Positions 40,076 through 49,476 are shown, counted from the first letter of the stretch. The stretch: 64,000 nt of DNA from Rubrivivax sp. (GCA_016790225.1 JAEUOZ010000052.1:129739-193738), one strand, 5' to 3'. The notes: generated by a model from the sequence alone, not told the origin. Translations and numbers: made by a program.

Positions 40076-41857
40076 ATGCTGTATCGACGTTTCATCGCCC
40101 GGGCCTTGCCGGCCCTGGCGCTCGCGCTGGCCCTGGCCGGCTGCGCGACGCCCGCTCCGCCCGCACCCGCCGGGCCCGTGACCGTGCGCCTGATCGCCTT
40201 CAACGATTTCCACGGCAACCTGGAGCCTGGTTCGCTCTCGCTGCCGTGGGGCGATCCGGAGCAGCCGGGCCGCATCAAGCGCCTGAACGCGGGCGGCGCG
40301 GCCTTCCTGTCCGGCACCGTGCAGGCGCTGCGCGAAGGCGCGCAGCACAGCATCCTCATCCACAGCGGCGATCTGATCGGCGGCACGCCGCTGGTCTCGG
40401 CGCTGTTCAGGCACGAATCGACGATCGACATCGCCAACCGCATCGGCGTGGACATCGCCATTCCCGGCAACCACGAGTTCGACGCCGGCAAGGACGAGCT
40501 GCTGCGTGTGCTGCGCGGCGGCTGCGGCGTGAACAGGCCCGAGGACCCGACAGCGTCCTGCCCCTTCGGCCAGTATGAAGGCGCCAAGTTCCCGATGTTT
40601 GCCGCCAACGTGGTGTCCGCCGACGGCAAGACGCTGTTCCCGCCCTCGGTGGTGCGCAGCTTCGGTGGCGTGCGCATCGGCTTCATCGGCGCGGTCACGA
40701 AGATCACGCCGAGCATCGTGGTGCCCTCGGGTGTGGCCGGGCTGCGCTTCATCGACGAGGCCGAAGCCATCAACGCCGAAGCGCGCAAGCTGCAGGGCCA
40801 GGGCGTCAGGGCCCTGGTGGCGGTGATCCACGAAGGCGGGGACACCGGCACGCCCGGCCAGCCGCTGGAGTGGAACGACGCGGGCTGCCCGCGCCCGCGC
40901 GGCGCGATCTTCGAGATCGTCAAGCGCCTGGATGCCGAGATCGACGTGGTCTTCTCGGCCCACACGCACCAGGGCTACCGCTGCGTCGTCGACGGCCGCC
41001 CCATCATGCAGGCCACGGCGCTGGGCCGCGGGCTCAGCGTGGCCGATGTGGTGATCGATCCGCGCAGCGGTGACATCGACCGCGCCCGCACCACACACCG
41101 CAATGTGCCGGTGTTCAATGCCGGCAGCGATGCCAAGCTGCGCGAGGCCATCCTGGCCGCCGAGCCCGAGCCCTGGGCCAGTGCGCTGCGCAAGGCGCAG
41201 GGCTCGCAGGCCATCGCGGCACGTGTGGCCGAGTACGCGCAGGCCGCGGCACCCCGTGCCCAGCGGCCCGTGGGCCGCATCGGCGGCAGCTTCGATCGCA
41301 GCGGCCGCACCGACAGTTCAGCCGGCCGCCTGATCGCTGACTCGCAGTTCCTTGCCACGCGTGCGGCCGACCGGGGCAGCGCCGAGTTTGCCTTGATGAA
41401 CCCCGGCGGCGTGCGCACCGATCTGCTCTGCCGCGGCACGCCTCCCTGCCCGGTCACCTACGGCGACATCTTTTCGATGCAGCCCTTTGGCAACAGCCTG
41501 GTGGTGATGACGCTCAGCGGCGCGGACTTCAAGAAGATGCTGGAAGACCAGCAGTCGCCCGGGCGCACCGGCCCGCACTTCCTGATCCCCTCGTCCACCC
41601 TCACCTACCGCTGGGACGCCAAGGCGCCCTACGGCGAGCGTGTGAAGGATCTGCGCGTCGGCGGCCGCCCCCTCGATCTGGCGCGCGACGTGCGCTTCAC
41701 CGTCAACAGCTTCCTGGCCGAAGGCGGCGATGGCTTCGTGATGCTGCGCACCGGGCGCAACCGCCTGGGCGGCGAGCTGGACCTGGATGCCCTGACGGCC
41801 CATCTCGGCAGCGGCCCGGCGCCCGATCCGGTGCCGCGCATCAGCTTCGTCGAGTAA
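40076..41857 (+). CDS. Lipoprotein 5'-nucleotidase / metallophosphatase
   Basis: A 593-residue UshA-like protein. The N-terminus is a lipoprotein signal ending in LALAGC, so it is probably anchored to an envelope membrane. The metallophosphatase domain has FNDFHGNLEP, HSGDLIGGTP, GNHEFD and SAHTHQGY (metal ligands). The C-terminal 5'-nucleotidase domain contains NPGGVRTDL and the FSMQPFGNSLVVM region. It would dephosphorylate nucleotides outside the cytoplasm and supply nucleosides to the transport system. Strong GAGGAGG upstream of the ATG; 36 bp from deoC and 10 bp from deoA. Confidence 0.93.
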   Translation: MLYRRFIARALPALALALALAGCATPAPPAPAGPVTVRLIAFNDFHGNLEPGSLSLPWGDPEQPGRIKRLNAGGAAFLSGTVQALREGAQHSILIHSGDLIGGTPLVSALFRHESTIDIANRIGVDIAIPGNHEFDAGKDELLRVLRGGCGVNRPEDPTASCPFGQYEGAKFPMFAANVVSADGKTLFPPSVVRSFGGVRIGFIGAVTKITPSIVVPSGVAGLRFIDEAEAINAEARKLQGQGVRALVAVIHEGGDTGTPGQPLEWNDAGCPRPRGAIFEIVKRLDAEIDVVFSAHTHQGYRCVVDGRPIMQATALGRGLSVADVVIDPRSGDIDRARTTHRNVPVFNAGSDAKLREAILAAEPEPWASALRKAQGSQAIAARVAEYAQAAAPRAQRPVGRIGGSFDRSGRTDSSAGRLIADSQFLATRAADRGSAEFALMNPGGVRTDLLCRGTPPCPVTYGDIFSMQPFGNSLVVMTLSGADFKKMLEDQQSPGRTGPHFLIPSSTLTYRWDAKAPYGERVKDLRVGGRPLDLARDVRFTVNSFLAEGGDGFVMLRTGRNRLGGELDLDALTAHLGSGPAPDPVPRISFVE

Positions 41858-41867
41858 GCCCGCAGCC

Positions 41868-43184
41868 GTGCTGCCGCAGGAGCTCATCCGCCGCAAGCGT
41901 GACGGCCAGACGCTGAGTGACGCCGAGATCCAGCGCTTCGTCGATGGCCTGGTGGACGGCAGCTGGAGCGACAGCCAGGCCGCCGCGCTGGCCATGGCCA
42001 TCGTCTGCCGCGGCATGGATGCCCGCGAGACGGTGACGCTCACGCGCGCGATGACGCAATCCGGCGAGGTGCTGCGCTGGGGCCAGGACGGGCTGCCCGG
42101 GCCCGTGCTGGACAAGCACTCCACCGGTGGCGTGGGCGACAAGGTCAGCCTGATGCTGGCGCCGCTGGTGGCGGCCTGCGGCGGTGTGGTGCCGATGATC
42201 AGCGGCCGTGGCCTGGGCCATACCGGCGGCACGCTGGACAAGCTGGAAGCCCTGCCTGGCTACCGCGTGGACGTGACACGCCCCGAGCTGCTGCAGTGCC
42301 TGCGCGCCGCCGGCTGCGCCATCGTCGGTGCCAGTGCGCAGCTGGCGCCGGCCGACCGCCGGCTCTATGCGATCCGCGATGTCACGGCCACGGTCGAGTC
42401 GGTGCCGCTGATCACGGCCAGCATCCTGAGCAAGAAGCTCGCGGCCGGACTGCAAGGCCTGGTGATGGATGTCAAGCAGGGCAATGGCGCCTTCACGCCC
42501 AGCGCGGCTGCCGCGCGAACCCTGGCCGAGAGCCTGGTGCGCGTGGCGCGTGGCGCCGGCCTGCCCACGGTGGCCTTGATCACCGACATGAGCCAGCCGC
42601 TGGGCCACACGGCGGGCAATGCGCTGGAGCTGCGCGAGGCGATCGACTTCCTCACGGGTGCGCGGCAGGATCCCCGGCTGCTGGAGCTGACCCTGGCCTT
42701 GAGTGCGCAGCTGCTGGTCTTGGGCGGGCTGGCAGCCGATGCGGATGCGGCGCGTGTGCGCTTGCAGCGGGCGCTGGACAGCGGCGCGGCGGCCGAGCGC
42801 TTTGCGCGCATGGTGGCCGGCCTGGGCGGGCCGGCCGACGCGCTCAGGGCGCCCGGGCTGGCCGCGGCGCCGCTGACCGGCGAGGCCTGTGCCGCGGCCG
42901 ATGGCTGGGTGCAGGCGATCGACACGCGCGCCCTCGGGCTTGCCGTGGTCGAGCTGGGTGGCGGGCGAGAGCGGCCGGGGGCCGCCATCGATCCTCGGGT
43001 GGGCTTGAGCGAGCTGCTGGGCGCGGGTCGGCAGGTCCGCGTGGGCGAGCCGCTGGCGCGTGTGCATGCCGGCACGCCATCCGCCCTGCAAGCGGCGCAG
43101 CGTGCGGTGGCCGCGGCCTACCGCATCGCGCCGTCGCCGCCGGCCGCTGCGCTGCCGGTGGTGCAGGAACTCGTGCCGGGCTGA
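41868..43184 (+). CDS. deoA: Thymidine phosphorylase
   Basis: A 438-residue pyrimidine-nucleoside phosphorylase. LDKHSTGGVGDKVSLMLAPL is the family signature (about residues 81-100), and SGRGLGHTGGTLDKLEA binds phosphate. MDVKQGNGAF and the later RTLAES region follow. It cleaves thymidine and deoxyuridine to the base and deoxyribose-1-phosphate. The start is GTG at 41868, 10 bp after the nucleotidase stop. It is at the lower length limit for DeoA (about 440). Uracil and thymine produced here would be candidates for the UPRT/URC route. Confidence 0.95.
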   Translation: MLPQELIRRKRDGQTLSDAEIQRFVDGLVDGSWSDSQAAALAMAIVCRGMDARETVTLTRAMTQSGEVLRWGQDGLPGPVLDKHSTGGVGDKVSLMLAPLVAACGGVVPMISGRGLGHTGGTLDKLEALPGYRVDVTRPELLQCLRAAGCAIVGASAQLAPADRRLYAIRDVTATVESVPLITASILSKKLAAGLQGLVMDVKQGNGAFTPSAAAARTLAESLVRVARGAGLPTVALITDMSQPLGHTAGNALELREAIDFLTGARQDPRLLELTLALSAQLLVLGGLAADADAARVRLQRALDSGAAAERFARMVAGLGGPADALRAPGLAAAPLTGEACAAADGWVQAIDTRALGLAVVELGGGRERPGAAIDPRVGLSELLGAGRQVRVGEPLARVHAGTPSALQAAQRAVAAAYRIAPSPPAAALPVVQELVPG

Positions 43185-43319
43185 GGTATCGGCTGAATGG
43201 CGATCCGGCTGCGGGCCGCGCGCCACGGGCCGAGACGTAAAATTCTGCATCTCTATCCCCGGCTTTCCCGGTGATGCTCGGCGCTTGCACGCCGTTGTGC
43301 GCCGAGGCCCTCGCCCGAC

Positions 43320-44690
43320 ATGTCTCTTTCCGCTCTCACGGCCCTGTCGCCGCTGGATGGCCGTTATGCGGCCCAGGTGGCCGCCTTGCGCCCGCTGCTG
43401 TCGGAGTTCGGCCTGATGCACCGGCGCGTGCAGGTCGAGATCGAATGGTTCATTGCGCTCAGCGATGCCGGCCTGCCGGAGCTCTCTGCGCTGTCGGCCC
43501 CGGCGCGCGCCGCGGCCCGTGCACTGGTCACCCGCTTCAGCGAGGCCGATGCGCAGGCCATCAAGGACATCGAGAAGACCACCAACCACGACGTGAAGGC
43601 CGTGGAGTACTGGCTGAAGTCGCGCTTCGAGCATCAGCCTGAACTGCACGCGGCCAGTGAATGGGTGCATTTCGCCTGCACCAGCGAGGACATCAACAAC
43701 ACCAGCCATGCGCTGATGCTCAAGGCCGCGCGCGACGAGGTGCTGCTGCCAGCGCTGGACCGCGTGCTGGAGCGCCTGCGCACGATGGCGCATGACTGGG
43801 CCGCGCTGCCCATGCTCAGCCGCACGCATGGCCAGACCGCCAGCCCGACCACCGTGGGCAAGGAGATCGCCAACGTCGTGGCCCGCCTGCGCACGGCGCG
43901 CCAGCGCCTGGCCGAGGTGGCGCTGCTGGCCAAGATGAACGGCGCCGTGGGCAACTACAACGCCCATCTGGCCGCCTACCCGGATGTCGACTGGGAAGCC
44001 TTCAGCCGGCGCGTCGTGGAAACCCAGCTTGGCCTGCGCTTCAACCCCTGCACGATCCAGATCGAGCCGCACGACAGCATGGCCGAGCTGTTCGACGCCG
44101 TGGCGCGCGCCAACACCATCCTGATCGACTGGTCGCGTGATGTCTGGGGTTATGTCAGCCTGGGCTACTTCCGCCAGAAGACGGTGGCGCACGAGGTGGG
44201 CTCCTCGACCATGCCGCACAAGGTCAATCCGATCGACTTCGAGAATGCCGAGGGCAACTACGGCCTGGCCAATGCGCTGCTGGGGCACCTCAGCCAGAAG
44301 CTGCCCATCAGCCGCTGGCAACGCGATCTGAGCGACAGCACGGTGTTGCGCAACATGGGCGTGGCGCTGGGTTACGCGCTGCTGGCGCACCACAGCCTGA
44401 TGCGCGGCCTGAACAAGCTGCAGATCGACGAGACCCGGCTGTCTGCCGATCTGGACGCCGCCTGGGAAGTGCTGGCCGAAGCGATCCAGACGGTGATGCG
44501 CCGCCATGGCTTGCCGCAGCCCTACGAGCAGCTCAAGGCCTATACGCGCGACAAGGCGATGACCCGGGAGCTGATGCACAGCTTCATCCGCGGCCTTGCG
44601 CTGCCCGAAGCCGAGCGCCAGCGCCTGCTGGACCTGACGCCTGCAGGGTATACGGGGCTGGCCGCTGAGCTGGCGCGCAAGTGGGCGTGA
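43320..44690 (+). CDS. purB: Adenylosuccinate lyase
   Basis: A 456-residue fumarase-superfamily lyase acting twice in purine synthesis: on SAICAR and on adenylosuccinate. The signature loop is SSTMPHKVNPIDFENAEGN (about residues 294-312) with the catalytic serine, and TSEDINNTSHALM comes earlier. RTHGQTASPTTVGKE provides the general base. ATG at 43320 is not preceded by a strong ribosome site. It lies 135 bp after deoA, long enough for its own promoter, and purB and pyrF are anabolic, so this gene probably does not belong to the deo operon. Confidence 0.97.
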   Translation: MSLSALTALSPLDGRYAAQVAALRPLLSEFGLMHRRVQVEIEWFIALSDAGLPELSALSAPARAAARALVTRFSEADAQAIKDIEKTTNHDVKAVEYWLKSRFEHQPELHAASEWVHFACTSEDINNTSHALMLKAARDEVLLPALDRVLERLRTMAHDWAALPMLSRTHGQTASPTTVGKEIANVVARLRTARQRLAEVALLAKMNGAVGNYNAHLAAYPDVDWEAFSRRVVETQLGLRFNPCTIQIEPHDSMAELFDAVARANTILIDWSRDVWGYVSLGYFRQKTVAHEVGSSTMPHKVNPIDFENAEGNYGLANALLGHLSQKLPISRWQRDLSDSTVLRNMGVALGYALLAHHSLMRGLNKLQIDETRLSADLDAAWEVLAEAIQTVMRRHGLPQPYEQLKAYTRDKAMTRELMHSFIRGLALPEAERQRLLDLTPAGYTGLAAELARKWA

Positions 44691-44721
44691 CCGCCAGACC
44701 CGCACCTGCAGAGGACAGACG

Positions 44722-45579
44722 ATGACAAGCAGCTCGCCGGCGCCGACCGGGTTTGTCGGCCAGCTGCTGGCCGCGGAACGGATGAATGGCTCGTTGCTGT
44801 GTGTGGGGCTCGATCCCGATCCGGCACGCTTTCCCGCGCCGTGGACCGGGCAGTCGGCGCGCATCTTCGATTTCTGCGCGGCCATCGTCGATGCGACCAA
44901 GGATCTGGTGATCGCCTTCAAGCCGCAGTTTGCCTACTTCGCCGCGCACCGCGCCGAGGATCAGCTGGAACGCCTGATGGACCATATCCGGCAGGTGGCG
45001 CCGCAGGTGCCGGTGATCCTGGATGCCAAGCGGGGCGACATCGGCTCGACGGCCGAGCAGTATGCGCGGGAGGCCTTCGAGCGCTACCGGGCCGACGCGG
45101 TGACGCTGTCGCCGTTCATGGGTTTCGATTCGATCGAGCCCTACCTGTCCTACGAGGGCCGGGGTGCGATCCTGCTGTGCCGCACCAGCAACCCAGGCGG
45201 TGACGACCTGCAGGCGCAGCGCCTGGCCGATGGGGAGCGGCTCTTCGAGCGCATCGCGCGCCTGGCGGCGCAGAGCTGGAACCGCAACGGCCAGCTCGGG
45301 CTGGTCGTTGGCGCCACCTACCCGGCCGAACTGGCCCGCGTGCGCGAGCTGGCGCCCACGCTGCCCCTGCTGATTCCGGGCATCGGCGCCCAGGGCGGCG
45401 ATGCCGCGGCCACGGTTCGCGCGGCCTGGCGCGGGGATTCTCAGCAGACCCGGGCGCCGGTGATCGTCAGTTCCTCGCGGGCTGTGCTGTATGCCGGCCG
45501 GGACGCGAGCTTTGCAATGGCCGCCCGCGCCGCGGCCCAGGCGACCCGCGCCGAACTGGAAGCTGCCAAGGCCGGGTAG
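44722..45579 (+). CDS. pyrF: Orotidine 5'-phosphate decarboxylase
   Basis: A 285-residue OMP decarboxylase of the longer (type 2) kind. The catalytic tetrad is in FKPQFAYF and LDAKRGDIGSTAEQYA (Asp-Lys-Asp), and PGIGAQGGD binds phosphate. It makes UMP in pyrimidine synthesis. GAGGACAGACG supplies the ribosome site. It follows purB at a 31-bp distance and is probably cotranscribed. The C-terminal end is followed by a 318-bp spacer before the PEP-CTERM gene. Confidence 0.97.
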   Translation: MTSSSPAPTGFVGQLLAAERMNGSLLCVGLDPDPARFPAPWTGQSARIFDFCAAIVDATKDLVIAFKPQFAYFAAHRAEDQLERLMDHIRQVAPQVPVILDAKRGDIGSTAEQYAREAFERYRADAVTLSPFMGFDSIEPYLSYEGRGAILLCRTSNPGGDDLQAQRLADGERLFERIARLAAQSWNRNGQLGLVVGATYPAELARVRELAPTLPLLIPGIGAQGGDAAATVRAAWRGDSQQTRAPVIVSSSRAVLYAGRDASFAMAARAAAQATRAELEAAKAG

Positions 45580-45897
45580 CTCATTGCTGCCAATACCCGG
45601 AATCGGGGATGGCGCCTCTCACGAATCGGGATCCCTAGACATGGGGAGATTCCGGTGTGGCCACCCTAATCACGAAACGGGGGCCTTTGGCAATTCGTGA
45701 TTAAATCCACGCAACCCGGCTTAACCTGTTTCTTCCCCCCATTTGAACACCCAGTTGAGGGGATTGCCCTCATTTGGGTGGTCGCACACTTCCTTCCAAC
45801 GTTGCCCAGTTGGCAAGCGAGGTGCGGTTCAGCCATCGGTCGCGGCTTCAGTTTTCTGCCGCACCTGCCGATAGCTGTGCTACTTCCGGGGTCTTTC
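45580..45897. other. Non-coding space upstream of the PEP-CTERM gene
   Basis: These 318 bp contain no gene I can support. An in-frame extension of the next gene from 45697 would start inside an inverted repeat and lacks a ribosome site. The space is lower in GC than its surroundings. It holds three copies of TCACGAA or its complement (45619-45625 and both arms of the repeat at 45667-45703), so it is likely a regulatory region. Confidence 0.6.
45667..45703. promoter_or_regulatory. 10-bp inverted repeat, probable operator
   Basis: TAATCACGAA (45667-45676) and TTCGTGATTA (45694-45703) are a perfect 10-bp inverted repeat with a 17-bp spacer. The centre-to-centre distance of 27 bp would suit a dimeric activator or repressor upstream of the PEP-CTERM gene. 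A further TCACGAA lies at 45619-45625. Confidence 0.5.
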
Positions 45898-46803
45898 ATG
45901 TCGCTTTTTCTCGTCGCCGCCTTGACTGTCACGGGCTCTGTGCAGCCTTCGTGCTCCTGGGATCGCCCGGGAGTGAACCCGTTCGTGGGCGACGTGGTGG
46001 CGGCGGTCGACCGTTATCAGGACATTCCGGCCGAGGTGCGCGAGACCCTGAAGAAGCGCATGTCGGCGCGCAAGTACGACGAGATCGCGACGATCAAGCG
46101 CGATACCGTGCTCGGCGCCTACCGCTATGCCGATCTGCGCGACATGCACTTCGGCAGCGGCACCATCTGCCGCAGCGTCACCCGAGATCGCTGGAAGCCC
46201 GATACCCAGGAGCGTGGACTCGTCTACTGCGAAGACGGCCACTGCATCATCGTGCCGACCGTCTGTCGCAACGTCAGCCGGGTCACGCGGGTGCCGATGC
46301 AGAAGGCCCAGGCCGACGAAGCGGTGGGGCCGCAAGAAGCGCCGCCCGTCCCCTTCCTGGCGGCCATTCCGCCCGGTGAAAGCGAACTGCAGTTCGAAGC
46401 GCCAGCTGCCGGTGCGAGCCCCAACTTTGTCTCTGGTCTGAGCGCATCGTCTCCGCTGCTGCCGGCGGGCTCGGAGTCGGGCCTCGCCAGTGGCGGCAAT
46501 GAGCTCAACGATCCCGCCTGGGGCCCCAGCTGGACCACCAGTGGCGGCCTGCCGCTCAGCCCGATCACCTTCGCCGGCGGTGGCGGCACAGGGGGTGGTG
46601 GCGGCGGTGGGATTCCTGGCATTCCCGGGATTCCAGGCATCCCCGGCATCCCCGGAATTCCCGGCTTGCCCGGCGGCGTTCCTGACCCGGGCAGCCTGCC
46701 GGTCACGCCGATCCCCGAGCCATCCACCTACGCCTTGATGGCGCTGGGCCTCGGTCTGGTGGCCTGGGCGGCAAGGCGTCGCAGACAAGTCAGCGCTCGC
46801 TGA
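45898..46803 (+). CDS. PEP-CTERM sorting-domain protein with collagen-like GIP repeat
   Basis: A 301-residue exported protein. A short signal peptide (MSLFLVAALTVTGSV) is followed by a globular region (about 20-165) with several cysteines and the stretch RDMHFGSGTICRSVTR. A low-complexity region follows, then a glycine run, then about seven GIP/GLP triplets at residues 238-259 (collagen-like). The end is the exosortase signal IPEPSTYALMALGLGLVAWAARRRR (PEP motif, transmembrane segment, Arg cluster). Such proteins are exported and processed by exosortase, generally with exopolysaccharide. No exosortase gene is in the window. The function is unknown. Confidence 0.88.
   Translation: MSLFLVAALTVTGSVQPSCSWDRPGVNPFVGDVVAAVDRYQDIPAEVRETLKKRMSARKYDEIATIKRDTVLGAYRYADLRDMHFGSGTICRSVTRDRWKPDTQERGLVYCEDGHCIIVPTVCRNVSRVTRVPMQKAQADEAVGPQEAPPVPFLAAIPPGESELQFEAPAAGASPNFVSGLSASSPLLPAGSESGLASGGNELNDPAWGPSWTTSGGLPLSPITFAGGGGTGGGGGGGIPGIPGIPGIPGIPGIPGLPGGVPDPGSLPVTPIPEPSTYALMALGLGLVAWAARRRRQVSAR
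46609..46680 (+). repeat. Short in-gene repeat encoding GIP triplets
   Basis: Repeats of a 9-bp unit near GGCATCCCC encode Gly-Ile-Pro over and over before the PEP-CTERM anchor. The units differ at third positions (ATT/ATC, CCC/CCA/CCG), so they are not a fresh slippage product. Confidence 0.7.
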
Positions 46804-46837
46804 CGTCACGGCGCCCGCCGTTCGGTGCGGGCCCGCC

Positions 46838-48535
46838 TCAATCCAGCTGAACTTCCGCGCTCACGCTGCCCGCCCGATCGGCCGTCGCGCGCAAGCCGAC
46901 CACGCTGCCACGCGGCGCACGCACCACCCATTCCGCGACTTCGCGGTCGCCGGTGATCTTGCGATGGGGCAGAAAGGCCTGCAGGCTGACCTTGGGCGCG
47001 TGCCCTTCGAGGTGACCCTGGACCATGCGCTCGCGGCCGCTGATCAGGCTGGCGCTGGACGGCAGCGCAATCTCGAAGACGGTGCCGCGGGCCACCTTGC
47101 GCTCCAGCGCGCGGTTTGTCACGTAGCTGGGCAGGTAACCGGCATTGGCCACGGCCATGCGCACGCGCCAGGTATCCGGCCCCAGCGCGCGGACCTCCGT
47201 GCGCAGCAGCTCCAGCTGCGGCAAGGACAGCGCCAGCTGATTCAGCCAGGCCGGAAACCGCTGTGCTTCACGCTGACGAAGCTCGGGGGGCGGGTTTCTC
47301 CAGTAGTTCAGCCGATCCCAGCCGCCCAATTCCACATCCCCCAATTGGGGGTGACGGAAGGGATACCAATTCACGTGCGCCTTGCCCTGGCACTGCTCGT
47401 CGCTCCATTTCAGCAGCTTCAGGTCGTCCTCGGGCGGGTGCTCGCGATACCAATCGATCCATTCGTAATCGGTGATGCCGGCTTCCTTGTTGGGTGCCCA
47501 GATCTCGACGGTCCAGAACAGCGCCCCCAGATGCTCGTAAACCCAGTCCTGTGTGCCCGTGATCACTTCCTTGGGGTGGTACTTGAAGTCATGGTAAATA
47601 CTGATGGCTGGGTATCCCGTGAGCTTTGCGCCGAGTTCCGACAGGCGCTTGTAGATCCACAGATCCTCCGGCGTCATGTCTTCGTCGCTCTGCGTACCCA
47701 TGGGCCGCAGGATCACGCCGCTGTGGGTGTGGAAGCTCACCGCCGCGCCGATGTTGGGGTGACGGGCGATGAAGTCCACCATCGCGCGCACCTCGGGCTC
47801 GCTGGTGGGGTAGGGGCCGGCGCCGGTCTGTTCGAACTCCTGGCGCCAGGCGGCGGGGAAGTTGCGGTTCAGATCCAGGCCCTCGACATCCTTGTTGACC
47901 TCGATGCGCAGCCCGTCGAAGTGACGCAGCGTGCCTTCCGGCATGACGCGGTAGTAGGTGCCGCCGAACTCGCCGGGCTCGCGCGGGATCATCACGCGCG
48001 GATCGGCGGGGTGCGGCTTCCAGGCGCCGTGGGCATCGCGCAGCCGCATGTGCAGCACGCGGCCGTCGCCATCCACGTCCTCGACTGTCAGGCCGTCCAC
48101 CGGCTCCTCATCGTACGGGTAGGGGCGCGTGGAGGCGCGGATGTAGCGCGGCCGATCAGCCAGTGCCAGCTCGGCGCCGTCGGGGTTGAGGCGCGGCGCC
48201 AGGTAGACGGTGCGCGTGTCCAGCAGGCGCGTCACCGCCTCATCGTGGGCATAGCCGTTGGCCAGATGGTGCAGCCAGTAGAGGCAGGCGGTGCAGGCCG
48301 TCAGCTCGGCCGCGTGGATGTTGCCGTCCACCCAGAAGCCCGGCTTCTCGTCGTCGTGCCCGCTGGAGCGGTTGGTGATCACCAGCAGCCAGATGTCGCG
48401 CCCTTCGAAGCTGCGCCCCAGGGAGCGCAGCTCGATCAGCCCGGGCAGTGCCGCGGCGTACTCGCGCAGCAGCCGGGTCAGGTCGTCATGTCGGTAGAAG
48501 AGGTCGAAGCGGGGCGAAGGCAGGACAGCGGGCAT
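46838..48535 (-). CDS. M14-family zinc carboxypeptidase
   Basis: A 565-residue M14 peptidase. GNIHAAELT is the HxxE zinc site and SFHTHSG the third zinc histidine. TVEIWAP gives the catalytic glutamate. PRLNPDGAELAL lies after the first part of the catalytic domain. The catalytic domain spans about residues 10-370; the last 180 residues form a separate beta-rich domain. No signal peptide is visible, so it is probably cytosolic. M14 enzymes remove C-terminal residues or cleave peptidoglycan-type bonds. This long subgroup is not functionally defined. Confidence 0.9.
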   Translation of the reverse strand: MPAVLPSPRFDLFYRHDDLTRLLREYAAALPGLIELRSLGRSFEGRDIWLLVITNRSSGHDDEKPGFWVDGNIHAAELTACTACLYWLHHLANGYAHDEAVTRLLDTRTVYLAPRLNPDGAELALADRPRYIRASTRPYPYDEEPVDGLTVEDVDGDGRVLHMRLRDAHGAWKPHPADPRVMIPREPGEFGGTYYRVMPEGTLRHFDGLRIEVNKDVEGLDLNRNFPAAWRQEFEQTGAGPYPTSEPEVRAMVDFIARHPNIGAAVSFHTHSGVILRPMGTQSDEDMTPEDLWIYKRLSELGAKLTGYPAISIYHDFKYHPKEVITGTQDWVYEHLGALFWTVEIWAPNKEAGITDYEWIDWYREHPPEDDLKLLKWSDEQCQGKAHVNWYPFRHPQLGDVELGGWDRLNYWRNPPPELRQREAQRFPAWLNQLALSLPQLELLRTEVRALGPDTWRVRMAVANAGYLPSYVTNRALERKVARGTVFEIALPSSASLISGRERMVQGHLEGHAPKVSLQAFLPHRKITGDREVAEWVVRAPRGSVVGLRATADRAGSVSAEVQLD

Positions 48536-48684
48536 GGGACAGGTCGGATGGGGCAGGCGGAAGGTGCGCAGCCAGGCAGGGGCAGCGGCCGTCGGGGCGG
48601 CGCTCCGCCCTTGGATGGATCCCTGTCATTGGCGCCGCTTGCCCGTTCACGCGGCACCGGACAAACCCTGCTCACCGACCGCCG

Positions 48685-49458
48685 TCACTGCCCCTTGAAG
48701 AGGGCCTGGAAGTGGCGTGACACCGGCAGTCGCTCGGGCCGGCCGCGCAACACCAGGTGCATGTTGCCTTCGTCCACGCGCACCGCGCTGGCCACATGCC
48801 GCTGCGCCACGATCACCGAGCGGTGCACCTGCCAGAAGCGCTGGGGCTCCAGCTGCGCCAGCAGCTCCTTGAGCGGCGTTCGGATGAGGGCTTCGCCGTC
48901 CTGGCCTTCGGTTCGGTAGACCACGCGGGTGTAGCGCGAGTCGGACTCGAAGAAGATCACGTCGGCCACCGGGATGAGGCGCACTTCCTTGCCCACGCTC
49001 GCCTGGATCACCTCCAGCGGCGGCGCGCGCCGTGTCTGCGCCGCCAGCTGATCCAGCAGCTGCTGCAGGCCCGCCGGCGCCGGCAGCGGGGCCGGCTGGG
49101 CCAGCCGCTGCCGCACGCGCTGCACGGCCTGGGCCAGCCGCTCGCCGTCGACCGGCTTGAGCACGTAGTCCACCGCCCCGGCGTCGAAGGCCGCCAGCGC
49201 GTGATCGCCATAGGCCGTGACAAACACCACCGGCGCGCGGCCCTGGATGCGCTGCGCGACCTCGATGCCGGTCATGCCCGGCATGCGGATGTCCAGGAAG
49301 CAGACCTGAGGCTCGTGCTCCAGAAAGCTGTCCCAGGCGTCGATGCCGTGCACGCAGCGGGCCACGATGCGCAGTTCGGGCCAGGCGGTCTGCAGCGCGT
49401 GGGCCAGCTGCTCGCGCGGGCCTTCTTCGTCGTCGGCGATCAAGGCCGTGAGGGTCAT
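48685..49458 (-). CDS. LytTR-family response regulator
   Basis: A 257-residue regulator. The receiver domain (1-120) has Asp9-Asp10 in LIADDEE and the phospho-acceptor Asp56 in FLDIRMPG. The LytTR DNA-binding domain follows (about 150-255) with FFESDSRYTRVVYRT and FWQVHRSVIVAQRHV. The ATG at 49458 has AAGGAG upstream; a start six codons earlier is less likely. It is paired with the histidine kinase just upstream (18-bp gap) as in LytS/LytR and AlgR-type systems. Targets unknown. Confidence 0.95.
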   Translation of the reverse strand: MTLTALIADDEEGPREQLAHALQTAWPELRIVARCVHGIDAWDSFLEHEPQVCFLDIRMPGMTGIEVAQRIQGRAPVVFVTAYGDHALAAFDAGAVDYVLKPVDGERLAQAVQRVRQRLAQPAPLPAPAGLQQLLDQLAAQTRRAPPLEVIQASVGKEVRLIPVADVIFFESDSRYTRVVYRTEGQDGEALIRTPLKELLAQLEPQRFWQVHRSVIVAQRHVASAVRVDEGNMHLVLRGRPERLPVSRHFQALFKGQ

Positions 49459-49476
49459 GGGCGCTCCTTGCGGCAT

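Noticed and set aside
41841..44921. 1026-codon minus-strand frame over deoA and purB
   Set aside because: Antisense to two conserved enzymes, with no domain or ribosome site.
45697..45897. Earlier start for the PEP-CTERM protein
   Set aside because: It would begin inside the inverted repeat without a ribosome site and would put 67 residues before the signal peptide.
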